DNA of 64,000 nucleotides from NCBI GenBank assembly GCA_028023455.1, contig JAQFVV010007259.1, positions 48,501-112,500 on the forward strand. Reading direction: 5' to 3'. The translations under genes and the position numbers were made by a program. This document shows, piece after piece, positions 52,690 to 64,000 of the stretch. Numbering within the stretch: the stretch's first letter is position 1; each line of letters opens with the position of its first letter. Under the pieces are notes generated by a model. That model did not search any database. It saw only the letters and a program-made list of their open reading frames with translations, and was not told the DNA's origin. Source of the DNA: Epiperipatus broadwayi (lineage: Eukaryota > Onychophora > Udeonychophora > Euonychophora > Peripatidae).

Positions 52690-54071
52690 ACCATTTATTT
52701 ATATATGGTACAAATATATTGGCATTTGGTAAAAGCTAAGAAAAAGTAAATTTAGCAATCTTATTAAAAAAATGCAATTAAATTTTATTTTAGTTTGTAT
52801 AAATTATTTTTTTAAAATATACAATAAAAGTTAAATTTTTTATCCATATTTTTTTTTTATCTAATTAAAAATAAAAGTAAAAATTGGAAAGAACAAAAGA
52901 CATACAAATTACTAATCCAGATAAGCTAAAAGAAAAATCATTTTAGCTAATTAAAGATGGCAGAATTATGTTAAAAAAATAAAGACTTTGTAACTGAAAA
53001 ATATAAATGCACAGGATTATCAATGTATATTTTCAACAAAAACAAAAGGTATGTGCAGAAGTATAAAAAAGAAGAGACCAGTTTGATTAGGGTCTTGCCT
53101 TGTCTGTTTTTTCTATGGTTGGTCCTGGATAACAAAAATATATCCAGGACCACTCTATGCTGAAATAATTCTACATGTTGGAGTGGACTGAGGCTTTTTC
53201 TGGCATCATTCCTGAAGACAAACACCAGAAAAGCTTTCATGACTAACCATTGAGATAGACCAAGATCAACTTATAACCGATGGCTGAGCTCATTCTCCCA
53301 CAAAAAAACTGTGCATAGTAATCTACAATCTTTGTAAACTTGCTAAATTTACTGGTAAGTTAAGATTAACTACCTGATTGTGACAAAATTAAAGTTTGTA
53401 AATGATTCTTAAAAATATGCTTAAAACAATCCCAATAGAGACATTAATTTTATCATTAAAGAGACTTTCATTTTAAAAAACTTTCAAGAAGAAATTTGTT
53501 TACCTAAGAACTCTAATTGTTTAATTAATTGAATTATATCTGATTTAGTATGAGTGCTTTCCAATTAATTAGTAATTTCTCTTTAAACATTTTAATTTGT
53601 TAGAATAAAATATTTATTTTTAATATCAACTTTTCCTTGTATGTTATTGATGATTATTACTAAATTTATTATTAGTTTATTAAGATTTGAAAGTATAATT
53701 TACCTTTGCCAATATTTGTTGACTAAGCTCCAGGAATAATAATATCTAGAAAATAACTATAGTTACGATAAAATATGACCTAGTTTTCTTTTAAAACCAT
53801 TTTCTTTTTTATTTATGATGAGTGATGCGATGGATTTCAGCGGATTCATAAATGAATCCTGGAGCCCTTATAAATAGAAATAAAAGGCTGATTCTGCCAT
53901 TAGCATAAATCAAAATAATTGGTAGGCCAATTAATCAGGAAATACAATTATGTTTTATAGAAATATGAATGAAATATTTATATTTTCTGTATTTATAACT
54001 TGATTAACTTTCACTAAATTTACAGTGAGTAAAAGAAGGCCTACCAGATCTATCAAAATGTGAAAAACATT

Positions 54072-54074
<3 letters not shown>
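52687..54074. mobile_element. LTR-like element F
   Basis: The 1388-bp segment starts TGTACCAT with an inverted ATGGTACA about 12 bases on, the same 5' hairpin design as LTRs A-C, and ends AACATTACA. It lies between two long TA runs. No ORF was seen; short frames only. Its sequence does not obviously align with A-C, so it would be a different family with the same terminal layout. Confidence 0.45.

Positions 54075-54135
<61 letters not shown>
54075..54135. repeat. (TA)n microsatellite right of element F
   Basis: About 60 bases of pure AT between CATTACA and GGAAACTATG. Confidence 0.97.
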
Positions 54136-54137
<2 letters not shown>

Positions 54138-54776
54138 AAACTATGCTAATATACAAATATAAACATAGCTTAATTAACAGGCAAGCAGCAAATGTTAAGA
54201 TCATGGAATTGTGGGAAATTCGCCTTTCAATGCTTTAGTTGACAAAGATTACTGGGATAATCGAAAGCGCTCCTAAGTGGATAAAATTTTTAATTATTTA
54301 GTTACTGTATTTACAAATATTCAATTATATAATTACGTATATTGCTTTAAAAATACAGACATCGATAATATATATATATATAGAGAGAGAGAGAAAGTCA
54401 GCGCTTGGAATTGTTTAGCCTTGTGATATATATTTATCTATACTATAAATTTCTCTCTTTATACTTATACAAATATAACTGGGTTTAACGCTGTATGTTT
54501 ATTCAATTTCGATATATATAAAATATGTAAAAGTAAAAGCTATGTATAAAACATAATAAAATCGTATTTGAAAACTGAAATGATGAAAGTTGTATGTGAT
54601 ACGCTATGTCTGTGATAATTTTTTTAAAACAAAATCATCTCTATATACTTTTAAAATAGCTACTTGTTTCAAAAACTATTGGATCTACAAATTGATGACC
54701 TACTTTCGTCAATCACTTCCCTCAATGTAAAATAATTAGGTAAAATAATCTTTTTTTTATATTGGGTTTTTTTCAG

Positions 54777-55058
54777 ATCTTCTTGCTACTATTTGTCCCC
54801 AGAGTATACAAAATTTGACTTGTTATGGAGACAGCTACATCGATATTGTGGGCATTTATTTTGATGAATATAATCCATCTAAGTGTGTTCCGCAATCTAT
54901 CAAAAAGCAATTACACTGCATGTCAGAATCTGAGCTGGAAAGTATTTCTCGATTGTGTTCAAGAAAATCTGAATGTTTAATTGATCTGTCTGAGTTTGCA
55001 ATAAGTAATACATGCAAAGATCACTTTAAACTAGCTAGAATACACTATCACTGTAAAG
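54777..55058 (+). CDS. Exon encoding first SUEL/galactose-binding lectin domain
   Basis: The exon follows a T-rich tract and CAG (54774-54776) and ends at G|GTATGT. It is 282 bases, 94 codons, with phase 1 at both ends. The domain reads LTCYGDSYIDIVGIYFDEYN, then cysteines in SKC, LHC, RLC and SEC, and ends with NTC...IHYHC: eight Cys spaced as in SUEL/rhamnose-binding lectin domains (Pfam Gal_Lectin). The usual GDPC-GT-KYL box is weak here (ISNTCKDHFKLARIHYHC), so sugar binding may be altered. It joins the 59143 exon in phase. Two tandem SUEL domains occur in EVA-1 and in lectins; the rest of the gene (signal, membrane segment) is outside what I can identify. Confidence 0.78.
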
Positions 55059-57422
55059 GTATGTATATATATAATTTAAAATCTTTATTTTTTTATTCTT
55101 TTATATCTGTATTTTTATATTTATTTATTTTTATTTTTTTTTTTGTTGTTAGAACAAAGTTTATTGATTACTTTCACTGCATAAAAGTTTAAAAAAATCT
55201 TAAATGTAAAGAGTTTAGAATCGTAGAATCGCATTTCTTGGCCGCTCTCTTTTTTTCAGTAGCTATTCTAAACATATGATAGTAGTGGAAACAGATATTA
55301 TATCAAATATATTTCTAAACTAGGTTCAATATTAATATCTGTTTCTAATTTACTCAGTCAACAAACAATTTATTTATTCTATGCTATTATAATTAATAGC
55401 TTTAAACTGATCAGACAAATTTCAGATAAGTTTAAAAGAAAAAAATAAGTCAAACTTTGAATTTATTATTAATAAGAATTAACAAATGAATATAAATTAC
55501 AAAACAGAACATAATTTTAAATGATTTTTAAAAATTAAGAGGTAATTAAATAAAAATTGTCAAATGGTTTGATGACTTTAGGAGAACGTGTTAATAAAAT
55601 GATATAGTTGAATTTCAATGTAGAACTTTTAGTTTTTAGATTCAATACTCTATCACAAACTATTCACTCATAATGTTATAGTTAATTACTACTATAATAA
55701 AGTGAAGCTTTTGAAGAAATAGATTCTACGATAATACTCATTTGAGTAACATAAATATTAAAAAATATTAGTATAATAAATTGAACTATTATACTCAACC
55801 TGATAGTAGTAGATTCAAATCTCATGTGACCTCACTAATCATATATTCTTTGTTACCTATTATTGTTTAGATAATTTATTAATTTAAAAAATGTACTGTA
55901 AATAATTTTGTACCGTTTAGACAATTTTAGAACAATTTTGTTATTTAAATTTATCCATGAATGAAACGAAAAGTCTTGAAGTATACCTCATATTAAGGAA
56001 ATGTAAATGGGATCCACTTTTTATAGAACAGTGTATTTAAACAGGATAAATATATCAAATACAAATATATAATGAATGATTTGAAAAAATCCATAATTCT
56101 CTAATATTTAGATGTTATTGTTAATAACAGATGTAAATCGCTATATAATGAACACATGGGATTAATGTTTCTTGTATAATATGCTCTTTAATTTTTCCCA
56201 TTTTATTTTGTATACCTGGGTTTTAAATAGAAAAATTTTAATAAGCATTAATTGGGAATAAAAATTATTAATGGTAACAACTGAGAATTTTTGAAGACAG
56301 AAGCCAATAGTTATATAATCTTTGATTTTGAAATATAAATTATAAATACTCTTTATTATTTGAATATTTTTATTTAAAACAATAAATGCATTCTAAGAAT
56401 TAGTTTTAAATTTAATAAAAATCTCATTAGATCGATAATTAGAAGCTTTTTATTATCAAGATAAAATCTTTGAATAGTTTATCGTGTAATTAATAAATGA
56501 AACTTCTCTGGCTTATTTCAAAACTTACTGTTTTTGTAGCAGTAAAAATAAAAAAGTACAGAATATAAGTGATTAAAAAGATTCCTCAATTGCATTTTAT
56601 TAATATTAATCTGTATTTATAAAAAGCTATATCGTGACACATTTTGCATGACACAAAAATTGTCTTGTTTTAACTTTGAGGCAAGGATAGCTGGGTGCTT
56701 ATTCATTGATCAGTAATTGAATAGCGAGCTACTCAGGTTAATTATCTGAAATAAAATATTAAATCTTCTTGCAACCTAAAGAAAATTTTAAGTTTAATTT
56801 ATTTCAGATTGGAATCCCAGGTCATGGACATTGCAGGTGGATGAGATAATCCCTAGTTATGAGTTTTTATCCAATCTGTCAATTTTTTAGAGAATAAAAT
56901 TAACAATTATTTAAATTTTTGGCAGGTTTTAGGTTTACATTGAGCAGGGTTTATTATAGAAATCCAAAAATATCACAAATCCCAAAAAGCTCTGGAATGA
57001 AGGATTTCAATGCTAGTTTATTGGTATATACAGATATTGTTAAAAGGAAGTTACTTTGGCAATAGATTAAGATTGTTTGTTTTTTTATTTGTTTGTAAAG
57101 TCACCTTTTTATTGTAAAAGATATATTAATATAGTGTGTATATATAAAAAAGAAGTTGGGTTGAGTTGTATATGAGTGTTGAGTTCTTAAAGTATTGATT
57201 GTAGATTAGTTAGAGTCAATGTTTTTGAGTGTTTATATTTATTTCCAATTAACTATTATATTGTTTCTGGTAGGGTGATTAAAATCCAGGTTGCTGAGAC
57301 TATATCTGGGGGTGTTAGTGTTCGATCTCTGTTCTTTATCCTGTTGATTTTATGTTAGAAAGATTTTAGTCTATTGGTTGTCCTTGAGATGTTCAGCCAC
57401 ATATTGTTTATGATCAATAGTT

Positions 57423-57553
<131 letters not shown>

Positions 57554-57559
57554 AGTCGC

Positions 57560-58700
57560 TCATGCTAGTTTACACTCTCTATGAGTGTTGTAGCATTATT
57601 TATTGGAGTGTCATAGCACTTTTCAGTATCTGATTCTTGATATGGTTTAGAATGTTTTTTAATTCTTAAATTATAGTTTTTATCTTTGTTTTTCTTCTGT
57701 GGTTTTTCTACTTTTGTGGGATGTGAGTAGCAAATTGAGTGTTTATCAGATTGCTTATTGTCATATCTGTTTATTTTAATATTAATGTCTTCTGTAGCAA
57801 TTGTTTTTCTTGTTTTGATTTTCTTGGTTATTGGTGTTTGAGATTCTTGGCTATTTGTATTTTTTCTTTTTGTTTATATGTTTTGGGAGCATCATTAATT
57901 GAGCTGTGCTTAGAACTTAATTTTTGTTTCTTAGTTTTTTTCTTTGATTTTATGATATGTGTGAATTCATTTGATGATGATGCATCTCCCTCAATGGATG
58001 CAGCATTATCTGGTTCACAAATATTCTCTTTGGTTTTTATTTCTAATATTTGGGTGTCATTCTCAGTAGCTTTAGTTGTTGTTATTTGTGAATTATTTAT
58101 TGTACTCTCATTGTGGTAAAAATTTGCTTGGGTATTTGATTGTGTGGGTTGTTCATTGCATTATGGTTTTTTGATTTATTTTTTTTAATGCCACATTGTT
58201 GACATAGTCTTGCTGGACAATCTTTTACAATATGATTTCTTGCCTTACAGAAGAAGCATTGAGGTGTTATTCCTTTGAAGGTTACAATTAATGGGGATAT
58301 GTCAGAAGTATGTAGAGTTGGAATATCTGTTGGTATGTTTTCTTTTTTTAATGTAATGTTGAAAGTGGCTTGCTGCATTTATCAATTCTGGTGTGCTAGC
58401 TCTTTTTTCTAACAAGTAGTTGGAATTTGATGTTCCATATTTATAGAGCAGCTTCTGTAGGTGTGCATCTGTGAAATTGACATAAAAGGTTTTTTTTTGG
58501 CCTGCAAGTGTCATTGGTTTGTCCATATTGCTGTAGCAAATTAATCTTTTGTTTAATTGTAGTATGTTTTTTTTAAAATAATGTTTCTGTGCTGTCTTAT
58601 GGAATTCAATGCAGATATATCTGTTGTTTGGATGAAGCAATATTTTGAAAATGATTTTCCATAGTTTTTTTTCTGTAATATCTGCATAAAATTCTTCCAA
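57560..58700 (-). pseudogene. LINE B-type ORF1 relic with CCHC knuckle, antisense in intron
   Basis: Three overlapping minus-strand frames give one broken protein. 58302-58700 holds the KKLW, LLHPNNRY, EFHK block and LLYKYGTSNSNYLLEKR. A frame change near 58310 leads to a CCHC-type knuckle (CFFCKARNHIVKDCPARLCQQC, about 58165-58245). A further change near 58097 leads to a Lys/Ser-rich tail read down to about 57835. It parallels LINE B ORF1 (13.4-17.3 kb) in the same order. No ORF2 was recognised beyond 57560. The relic is 5'-truncated at about 58700 and non-functional. Confidence 0.72.
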
Positions 58701-59142
58701 TTTTAGAATCCCTAATAAAAAACAAAAGAAAAATTAATATATTTAACAAAAAGTTATATTATTTTTATATTCAATTCACAATTATTATTTTTCTATTTCT
58801 AAAACCTGTGTAATAAGTTTTGCTTTTCCTAATTAATGAGTTTTCAAATTTGATGCTACTTTGGTTAATATTTTTTTCATTTATTTATTGAAACTAAATA
58901 CATTTTGTTTTATATTGAATTCTTTTTATTAAATATTATTAAATATGAATTGGTCTGTTTTTGGTATCAATTTTGTTTATAAACTATTTTTATGAATAAA
59001 TTTTTCTTTTGTATAGATAAAAAAATAATCTTAATATTGTAATAAATACTAACAACTTTATTACTTATGTTCTTTTAATTTTGTTAGTAATTAAAGTTGT
59101 TTATGATTCTCATTCTTATTGTTATGTTTATGAATATTACAG

Positions 59143-59445
59143 AACCAGAATTAATGTTAATTTGTCAAGAGTCAATTGGTAATATTGACTGCTACAATAA
59201 AATGATAAAAATTGAGAAAGCTTTCTTTGGAAGAACATCTGAACATGAATGTCGTGCTCATGGACCTTCACCTGAATATGACAAGTATTATCAAGATACA
59301 CATTGTGAAGCAGTTGATTCCATGACAATTTTAGAACATTTGTGCAACGGCAAAAATAAATGTCAGGTACCATCTACATCAGCTGTATTTGGAGAACCCT
59401 GTCCAAAGACATTTAAATATGCAGATATAAAATTTTCTTGTATAG
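59143..59445 (+). CDS. Exon encoding second SUEL/galactose-binding lectin domain
   Basis: The acceptor TATTACAG ends at 59142 and the donor G|GTAAGC follows 59445. It is 303 bases, 101 codons, phase 1 at both ends, so it can be added or skipped without breaking the frame. The domain is classical: LICQESIGNIDC (start), IKIEKAFFGRTSEHEC, the LEHLCNGKNKCQVPSTSAVF segment, then GEPCPKTFKYADIKFSC. All eight expected Cys and the G-x-PC/KY box are present. It is likely extracellular carbohydrate-binding or adhesion, from the family. With the 54777 exon it forms a two-domain unit as in EVA-1-like proteins. No downstream exon was identified in the last 4.5 kb. Confidence 0.88.
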
Positions 59446-59507
59446 GTAAGCAAATATTATTTTATTCATATACATTGCATATATTTATTATGTTCTTATA
59501 GATATAT

Positions 59508-61263
59508 TGTGCCAGGTTCGATCCGTAGAAGATCCCACATACTCTACTTGCTGGGTTTAAACCTTATTTATAATAAATTTATAATCTTATATTATAAATA
59601 TTACGTGAACGAACCAGCCTGTCCAAGCAGAGTGGAGAATATTATTGATAGCAGAGCTGTCAACAATACCCATGATCAAACCGAGCTATGCAGCACATAA
59701 CACGATCACATTTCCAGATCGTGGCTCACCTTGACTGCTAGATTCAAACCCCTATCATCCAAACACTTTATTTTTTTGGGAGTAAACCCTGGGTCCCAGC
59801 TAGTTTCAGAACTAACATGTTTGAACATTAGGCCTAATCCAGCACTCGAAAAATCCCTTAACTAGCTCAGCTACTTGTAATCAATAATAAATTATTGTTT
59901 CAATTAGTGGCAAAAGAATTGACCAACAAAATTATGCTTTAAGTTTAAAAGACAATTTATTTTAATTAACATTTATTATACTAATTTTAAATACTTTTAT
60001 AAATCTTATTTAACTAACATAACACTGGTATAATGATCATGCACATTCTTAATTCACACACTATACTATCATATAACAAAGCATTAAATAATATTTGACA
60101 TTTTAAAGCACACACATCAATAGTTTGTCTATGTATGCTATAGAGTTCATATTACTTGACTCTGGGAGGCTTCAACTAATGGGATTGCTACTTTAGAAAT
60201 GAAAATAATATTATTACCTAGGATTTTTGAATGTGGACTTAGAACTTTGTTTTCTTCCTGTTTGCTGCTTCTAGTGAGAATATTTCCAGCCATCTGAGTC
60301 ATTTTCTTGAGGAGTTTTATTACTATTCAGTTGCACTATTCTTGGAGACAGTTAAATATTGATGGCGGATTTCAAGTTGTTATGCAATCATTATCCTTTT
60401 CTGGGCAAGTTGAATGTTCACTGGACTCAAGCTAGAGAAAGTCATATAATTTCAACGCTGATTAGCACTGCATTTTGATTCTGGATACACTGATTGATTG
60501 ACTGATTAAAGAACTCAACTCAACTGTTTTCTCAACTTTTTTTCAACTTCAACTATAATCTCAACTGCATAATCTAAACTGTAATCTCAACTGATTGTCT
60601 GATAAAAAACTGGACTATTTATACTTAAGGCCTGTTGTCATTTTGATGTCTGCCAGAAATATCTGTTGTCAAAATTCCTTCCTTGTTTTTAATTGCATTT
60701 CTTGAGATAAGCTTTTAATCCTGTTATTGGAGATGTTAATTAGCAGCCATCGCAAACGTGTTAGTTTTACATTTTTAATTAGTAGCCATTGATGTGTTTT
60801 TTAATGATAATTTTCTATATCATTTTTTAAATATTTACTACACATACATTTATTATATTTACCATCACACATATATATTTTATTAACAAACTCATATTAA
60901 TTCATCATTTAAGCACATATATAATTTAAGATCAATTCACTATTTAGTTTTTAAGATGACTTTTTTCTTCTTTAACTTAAATAAAAAGAAATTTATATTT
61001 TTAAATCTTTAGTTTAAACCTTTTTCTTTCTTTCCTTTTTTTTTCTAATCAATCATTTATAACTTTTATGAATGATATTTTCTTTAAACTAACAACAATA
61101 ATAAAAAGAATTCATTAGACTTTTATTTTTTTGCATTTCAAAAACAAACTGCGATAAAAACACTCTTAAACTTTAACATACTATTTCTTTTAACGAATAA
61201 TTTTATTTTAATAATTTTTAGACAAAATAATTACATGTACCAACACAATAGTGGTACATTACA
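59508..61263 (-). mobile_element. LTR-like element G with adjacent purine tract
   Basis: Read on the minus strand it starts at 61263 with TGTAATGTACCACTATTGTG, forming a hairpin with the nearby TGGTACA. It ends at 59508 with GGATCGAACCTGGCACA against ATATAT, like the ends of LTR C and fragment D. It carries the GAGCTAGT box (59871-59878, minus) shared with A, B and C. Immediately upstream on the minus strand lies AAATGGAAGGTGG, a polypurine-tract-like sequence, as expected before a 3' LTR. It would therefore be a 3' LTR whose internal region lies at >61263. About 1.76 kb. Confidence 0.5.
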
Positions 61264-62880
61264 CCACCTTCCATTTGAGAGTAAAATGCATCATTTTTGA
61301 CCATTTTATCTCTGAGAACTTTAATTCTTTATTAAATCTTAAATTATTTATTATTTTTCTAAGTTTACTTTCTAATATCTGACACTTTACATGCTAAGGG
61401 CAATCTTCCATTATACTTTGTTTCTTTCGATGATGGCAACATTGCTTACAATGATCTTAGTGCCGAATAGTGACTATGAGGACAACACTATTTTTGGTGA
61501 TGCAAGGATCTTTTGGAAACAAGGCAGATGCAGATTTGCTGGCTTATACCGACTTACACATATGAAAAACAAAGCTTTGGGTGCCGATTCTCTTGACCAG
61601 AAGGTCACTGTGAATGGCAGGATTCATCTACTGTCCAATTTGTCTTACACTTTGGAAATGAGGTATGAGATATGGAAGTTCTCCCCTGAAAAAGTGATTT
61701 GTGGCTTACACTGATTGTGTTCAGTGTGCATTTTAAAACAGGAATGATTCCTAAGAGTCCATTACGGATGCTAAATTTTATCCAGCTGACAACTTTAACT
61801 TATCCTTATCTAAAACTTATTTCAATACTACCCTCATTCCCATTAATTTCAAATCCTTATACATTCTTAATATAACTTAGATTGACTTTCATTTATATTA
61901 TTTTAATCTTACCATATTATTTTTAAATTCATACTACCAATATCTTAAACATTTATTTATATTAATTTTACAATATTATTCTGAACCATTACGAACATTA
62001 TTTTACATATTTTTTTATATTAACCTAATCTTACAATATTATTTTTTAAACCCTTTATTTAACTTTTTTATTAACGTGCATGTACTCAGAAAAAACAACT
62101 TTTACTTTATTACGATTCATCCTTTATTATTTACTGCAGATATTTTTTTATCTTGATTACTTTAAACAATTTATTAATTTCCTTTTATTAACTTATGTGT
62201 ATTCAAACCCAACTTTTATTTTATTACACTACTTTATGTATTATTTCCTTCAGATATTTTTATACTTATTTATTTAACTTGATTTTATTGATTTTTTATT
62301 TCAAACTGTTTATTTACGAGCATTTCTTCTTAATTAATATGTGTGTGGAGAAAAAAAATCTTTTATTTTATGAAGCCTCCATTATTATTATTACTTTCAA
62401 ACATTTCATTTATTATTTTAGTTTTAAATAGAAGTTTTCTAGATTTAAATTTATCAGGTAATTGTCCATTTCTGGACCTTTGTTTTTTTTCCTTTACTAT
62501 TCCACCCAATTACTAACTTTTAAACTATATCAGGCAGTTCCTTCTTTCTTTCTACTAATTCACTAACATAAATTATACTCCATATTCTCACGTTTATCCC
62601 TTGTTTAAAATTTGTTGTTTTATCTCTTTCCCATTCAGTTCTATTTTCAACTTTGTAAATCAGAAAACACTTTTATTTAGCAACACTCTGTATTACTTCA
62701 AACTGAGAATATTTTTTCCTACACTTTCTTTTTGTTTTGAATCTATGCTTAAGATGAACATTTACTTAACATTTTTATTTTTACATCCTTGCAAAAACTC
62801 ATTTACATTATCTTCTATCTTTATTATTTTCATTTTCAAACCACTATACTTAATGCTATCTTGTTCTACTACATTTTCAT
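61264..62880. other. Stretch next to LTR G, possibly LTR-element internal remnant
   Basis: A less AT-rich segment at about 61385-61780 has a 107-codon plus-strand frame (61391-61714) containing FWKQGRCRFAGLYRL, which I do not recognise. Neither strand shows protease, RT or integrase motifs. The rest, to 62880, is T-rich with low-complexity frames. Confidence 0.3.
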
Positions 62881-62887
62881 GATCTAC

Positions 62888-62971
62888 ACAGTGATCTGGG
62901 TGGCACCCTCTATGATCAAAGGTAGATTGAGTGACCATTATAATATATATATGACCATTATAATATATATA
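62888..62971 (+). repeat. LTR-end module and 20-bp tandem duplication
   Basis: GATCTGGGTGGCACCCTCTA matches the terminal module of LTRs A-D, followed by ...GACCATTATA and TA repeat. The last 20 bases (TGACCATTATAATATATATA) occur twice in tandem (62932-62971). The matching LTR start could not be found. Confidence 0.45.
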
Positions 62972-63017
62972 TATAACAAAAACAAGTTATTCATGTAACT
63001 TACTATCACTTGTTATT

Positions 63018-63101
63018 TATGATCAATAGATGGCGTTTTACCAAAACCACCGAAACAAGTATTTCAGTAGTTTTGGTAAAACACCATTTATTGATCACAT
63101 A
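63018..63101. repeat. Imperfect hairpin, about 34-bp arms
   Basis: TGATCAATAGATGGCGTTTT...ACCAAAACCACC pairs with its later inverted copy (AGTAGTTTTGGTAAAACACC...), with four to five mismatches and a loop of about 15 bases. It lies next to a TA run, like the palindrome at 29.2 kb. Confidence 0.75.
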
Positions 63102-63527
63102 TATATATGTAATAAACTGATTAATGTAAACAAACATTTATTTAATCCAGTTAAACATCAATAAGCAAGATTGTTATGGCTAAATTATTTGCTTTAAGCA
63201 TCTCTGGAATGTAAGGGATGAACATTTTAATTTTATTTTTATGTTTAAATAAATTACATTTTATAAATTTAAAAAAAACAGTCTTTTTAAACTTTCTATC
63301 TCAATGTTTTCAGAAAAGGCAGTAGGATATTTTATAGATAATAGTAACATTGTATTGTTAATGTTATTATAAAATGTATAATTTAGTTAAAAATAAATTT
63401 TGTCAGTAATAAAAATAAATAAATAGCAAAAAATCTATATTTTGTTAGCATATATATATATATATATTCAGCATTACACATAAAACAATAATAATAAGCA
63501 AATGATCATGATTTGGGAAAAACAAAT

Positions 63528-64000
63528 ACACCTGGGTCTCATTTTATGTGGTAGATATGTTCTGCAGAAAACTTGCATTAAAAAAATAGCACAAAAATAG
63601 ACATAACTTACCTGGAAAATGGGGAATAGGTTCTGTAATTTTCAGAAATTGCATAAAAGCAATGCAACAAGGAAAAATTACTTTAAAATTTGCATTAAAA
63701 AAATAAGGAAATAAAGTATGACTAATAAAAAATTTCAAATATTTGAAGAAAATTAATACAAGACAAACTTTTTTTACTTTTTTTATTAACTACAGTATTT
63801 AATTTTACATTTTTTCATATGTATTTTAATCATTATCACTATTTGTCAATATGCAGTTCATTTGTGAACTGGTAAAAAATCAGATTCATCAAAAGAGGAA
63901 GAACAATTAGCACAACTTTCAGTCTTGTGCTGTGTTAGTGGTTTTCTGTTGACAATGTAATCAGTGATTAAACTTTGAGGTGATGATTTTACTAATTGTT
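63528..64000. mobile_element. TIR element X, copy 2 (runs off the window)
   Basis: It starts ACACCTGGGTCTCATTTTAT and matches the reverse complement of 12298 down to about 11640, skipping the LINE tail and the second 144-bp unit found in copy 1. The other end lies beyond the window. The minus-strand frame at its start is not a gene. Confidence 0.75.

Noticed and set aside
56930-57065. Plus-strand phrase resembling LINE ORF1 or an extra exon in the lectin intron
   Set aside because: Similarity too weak and no clean splice pair; the flanking lectin exons already join in phase.
57739-58119. 126-codon hydrophobic plus-strand frame
   Set aside because: Complement of the Lys/Ser-rich tail of the antisense LINE ORF1; the minus strand carries the family homology.
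59137-59373. Minus-strand frame over the second lectin exon
   Set aside because: Shadow of the exon, which has splice sites, eight Cys and family motifs on the plus strand.
59514-59523. GGTTCGATCC, a pol III B-box match
   Set aside because: No tRNA fold or A box at the correct distance; it is the terminal region of LTR G.

Overview
The window looks like non-coding, repeat-dominated animal (metazoan) genomic DNA. It is very AT-rich, has long microsatellites and no dense open reading frames, and almost every recognisable protein fragment comes from a retroelement: two LINE families, Penelope-like elements (PLEs) and an LTR-retrotransposon protease. The only host gene I can support is a pair of spliced exons encoding tandem SUEL/galactose-binding lectin domains. 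The taxon cannot be fixed from this window. The AT-richness together with PLEs, LINEs and (TA)n/(GATA)n arrays would suit cnidarians such as Hydra, planarians or molluscs.

Layout. 1-4.63 kb: near-complete copy of LINE family A (ORF1 with PHD and SGNH/esterase domains; ORF2 with APE endonuclease and RT), broken by a few indels and ending in a CATCA-type tail next to a foldback hairpin. 7.0-7.7 kb: about 470 bp of (GATA)n. 9.55-12.85 kb plus 20.68-20.83 kb: first copy of a long non-coding repeat R, split by a TIR element (10.93-12.30 kb) and by LINE family B (about 12.85-20.68 kb). LINE B is itself split by a solo LTR (14.43-16.37 kb). 21.04-21.97 kb: exact 467-bp tandem duplication. 27.25-29.19 kb: second solo LTR, then a perfect 56-bp-arm palindrome. 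31.33-32.65 kb: 5'-truncated LINE A on the minus strand. 37.97-38.96 kb: broken retropepsin/pol fragment on the minus strand. 40.47-45.17 kb: second copy of R, with two TTAA-type insertions absent from the first copy.

45.35-54.13 kb is the most structured part. It runs: PLE head-to-head inverted pair, solo LTR, second PLE head-to-head inverted pair, shorter LTR-like element. A (TA)n microsatellite sits at every junction. 54.78-59.45 kb: two phase 1-1 lectin exons on the plus strand around a 4.1-kb intron that holds an antisense LINE B-type ORF1 relic. 59.51-61.26 kb: minus-strand LTR with a purine-rich tract beside it. 63.53 kb to the end: second copy of the TIR element.

Most mobile copies are inactivated by stops, frameshifts or truncation. 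Several insertions can be verified inside the window, because another copy of the host repeat shows the empty site or because a target-site duplication is visible. Coordinates of repeat edges are read by eye and may be off by a few bases.
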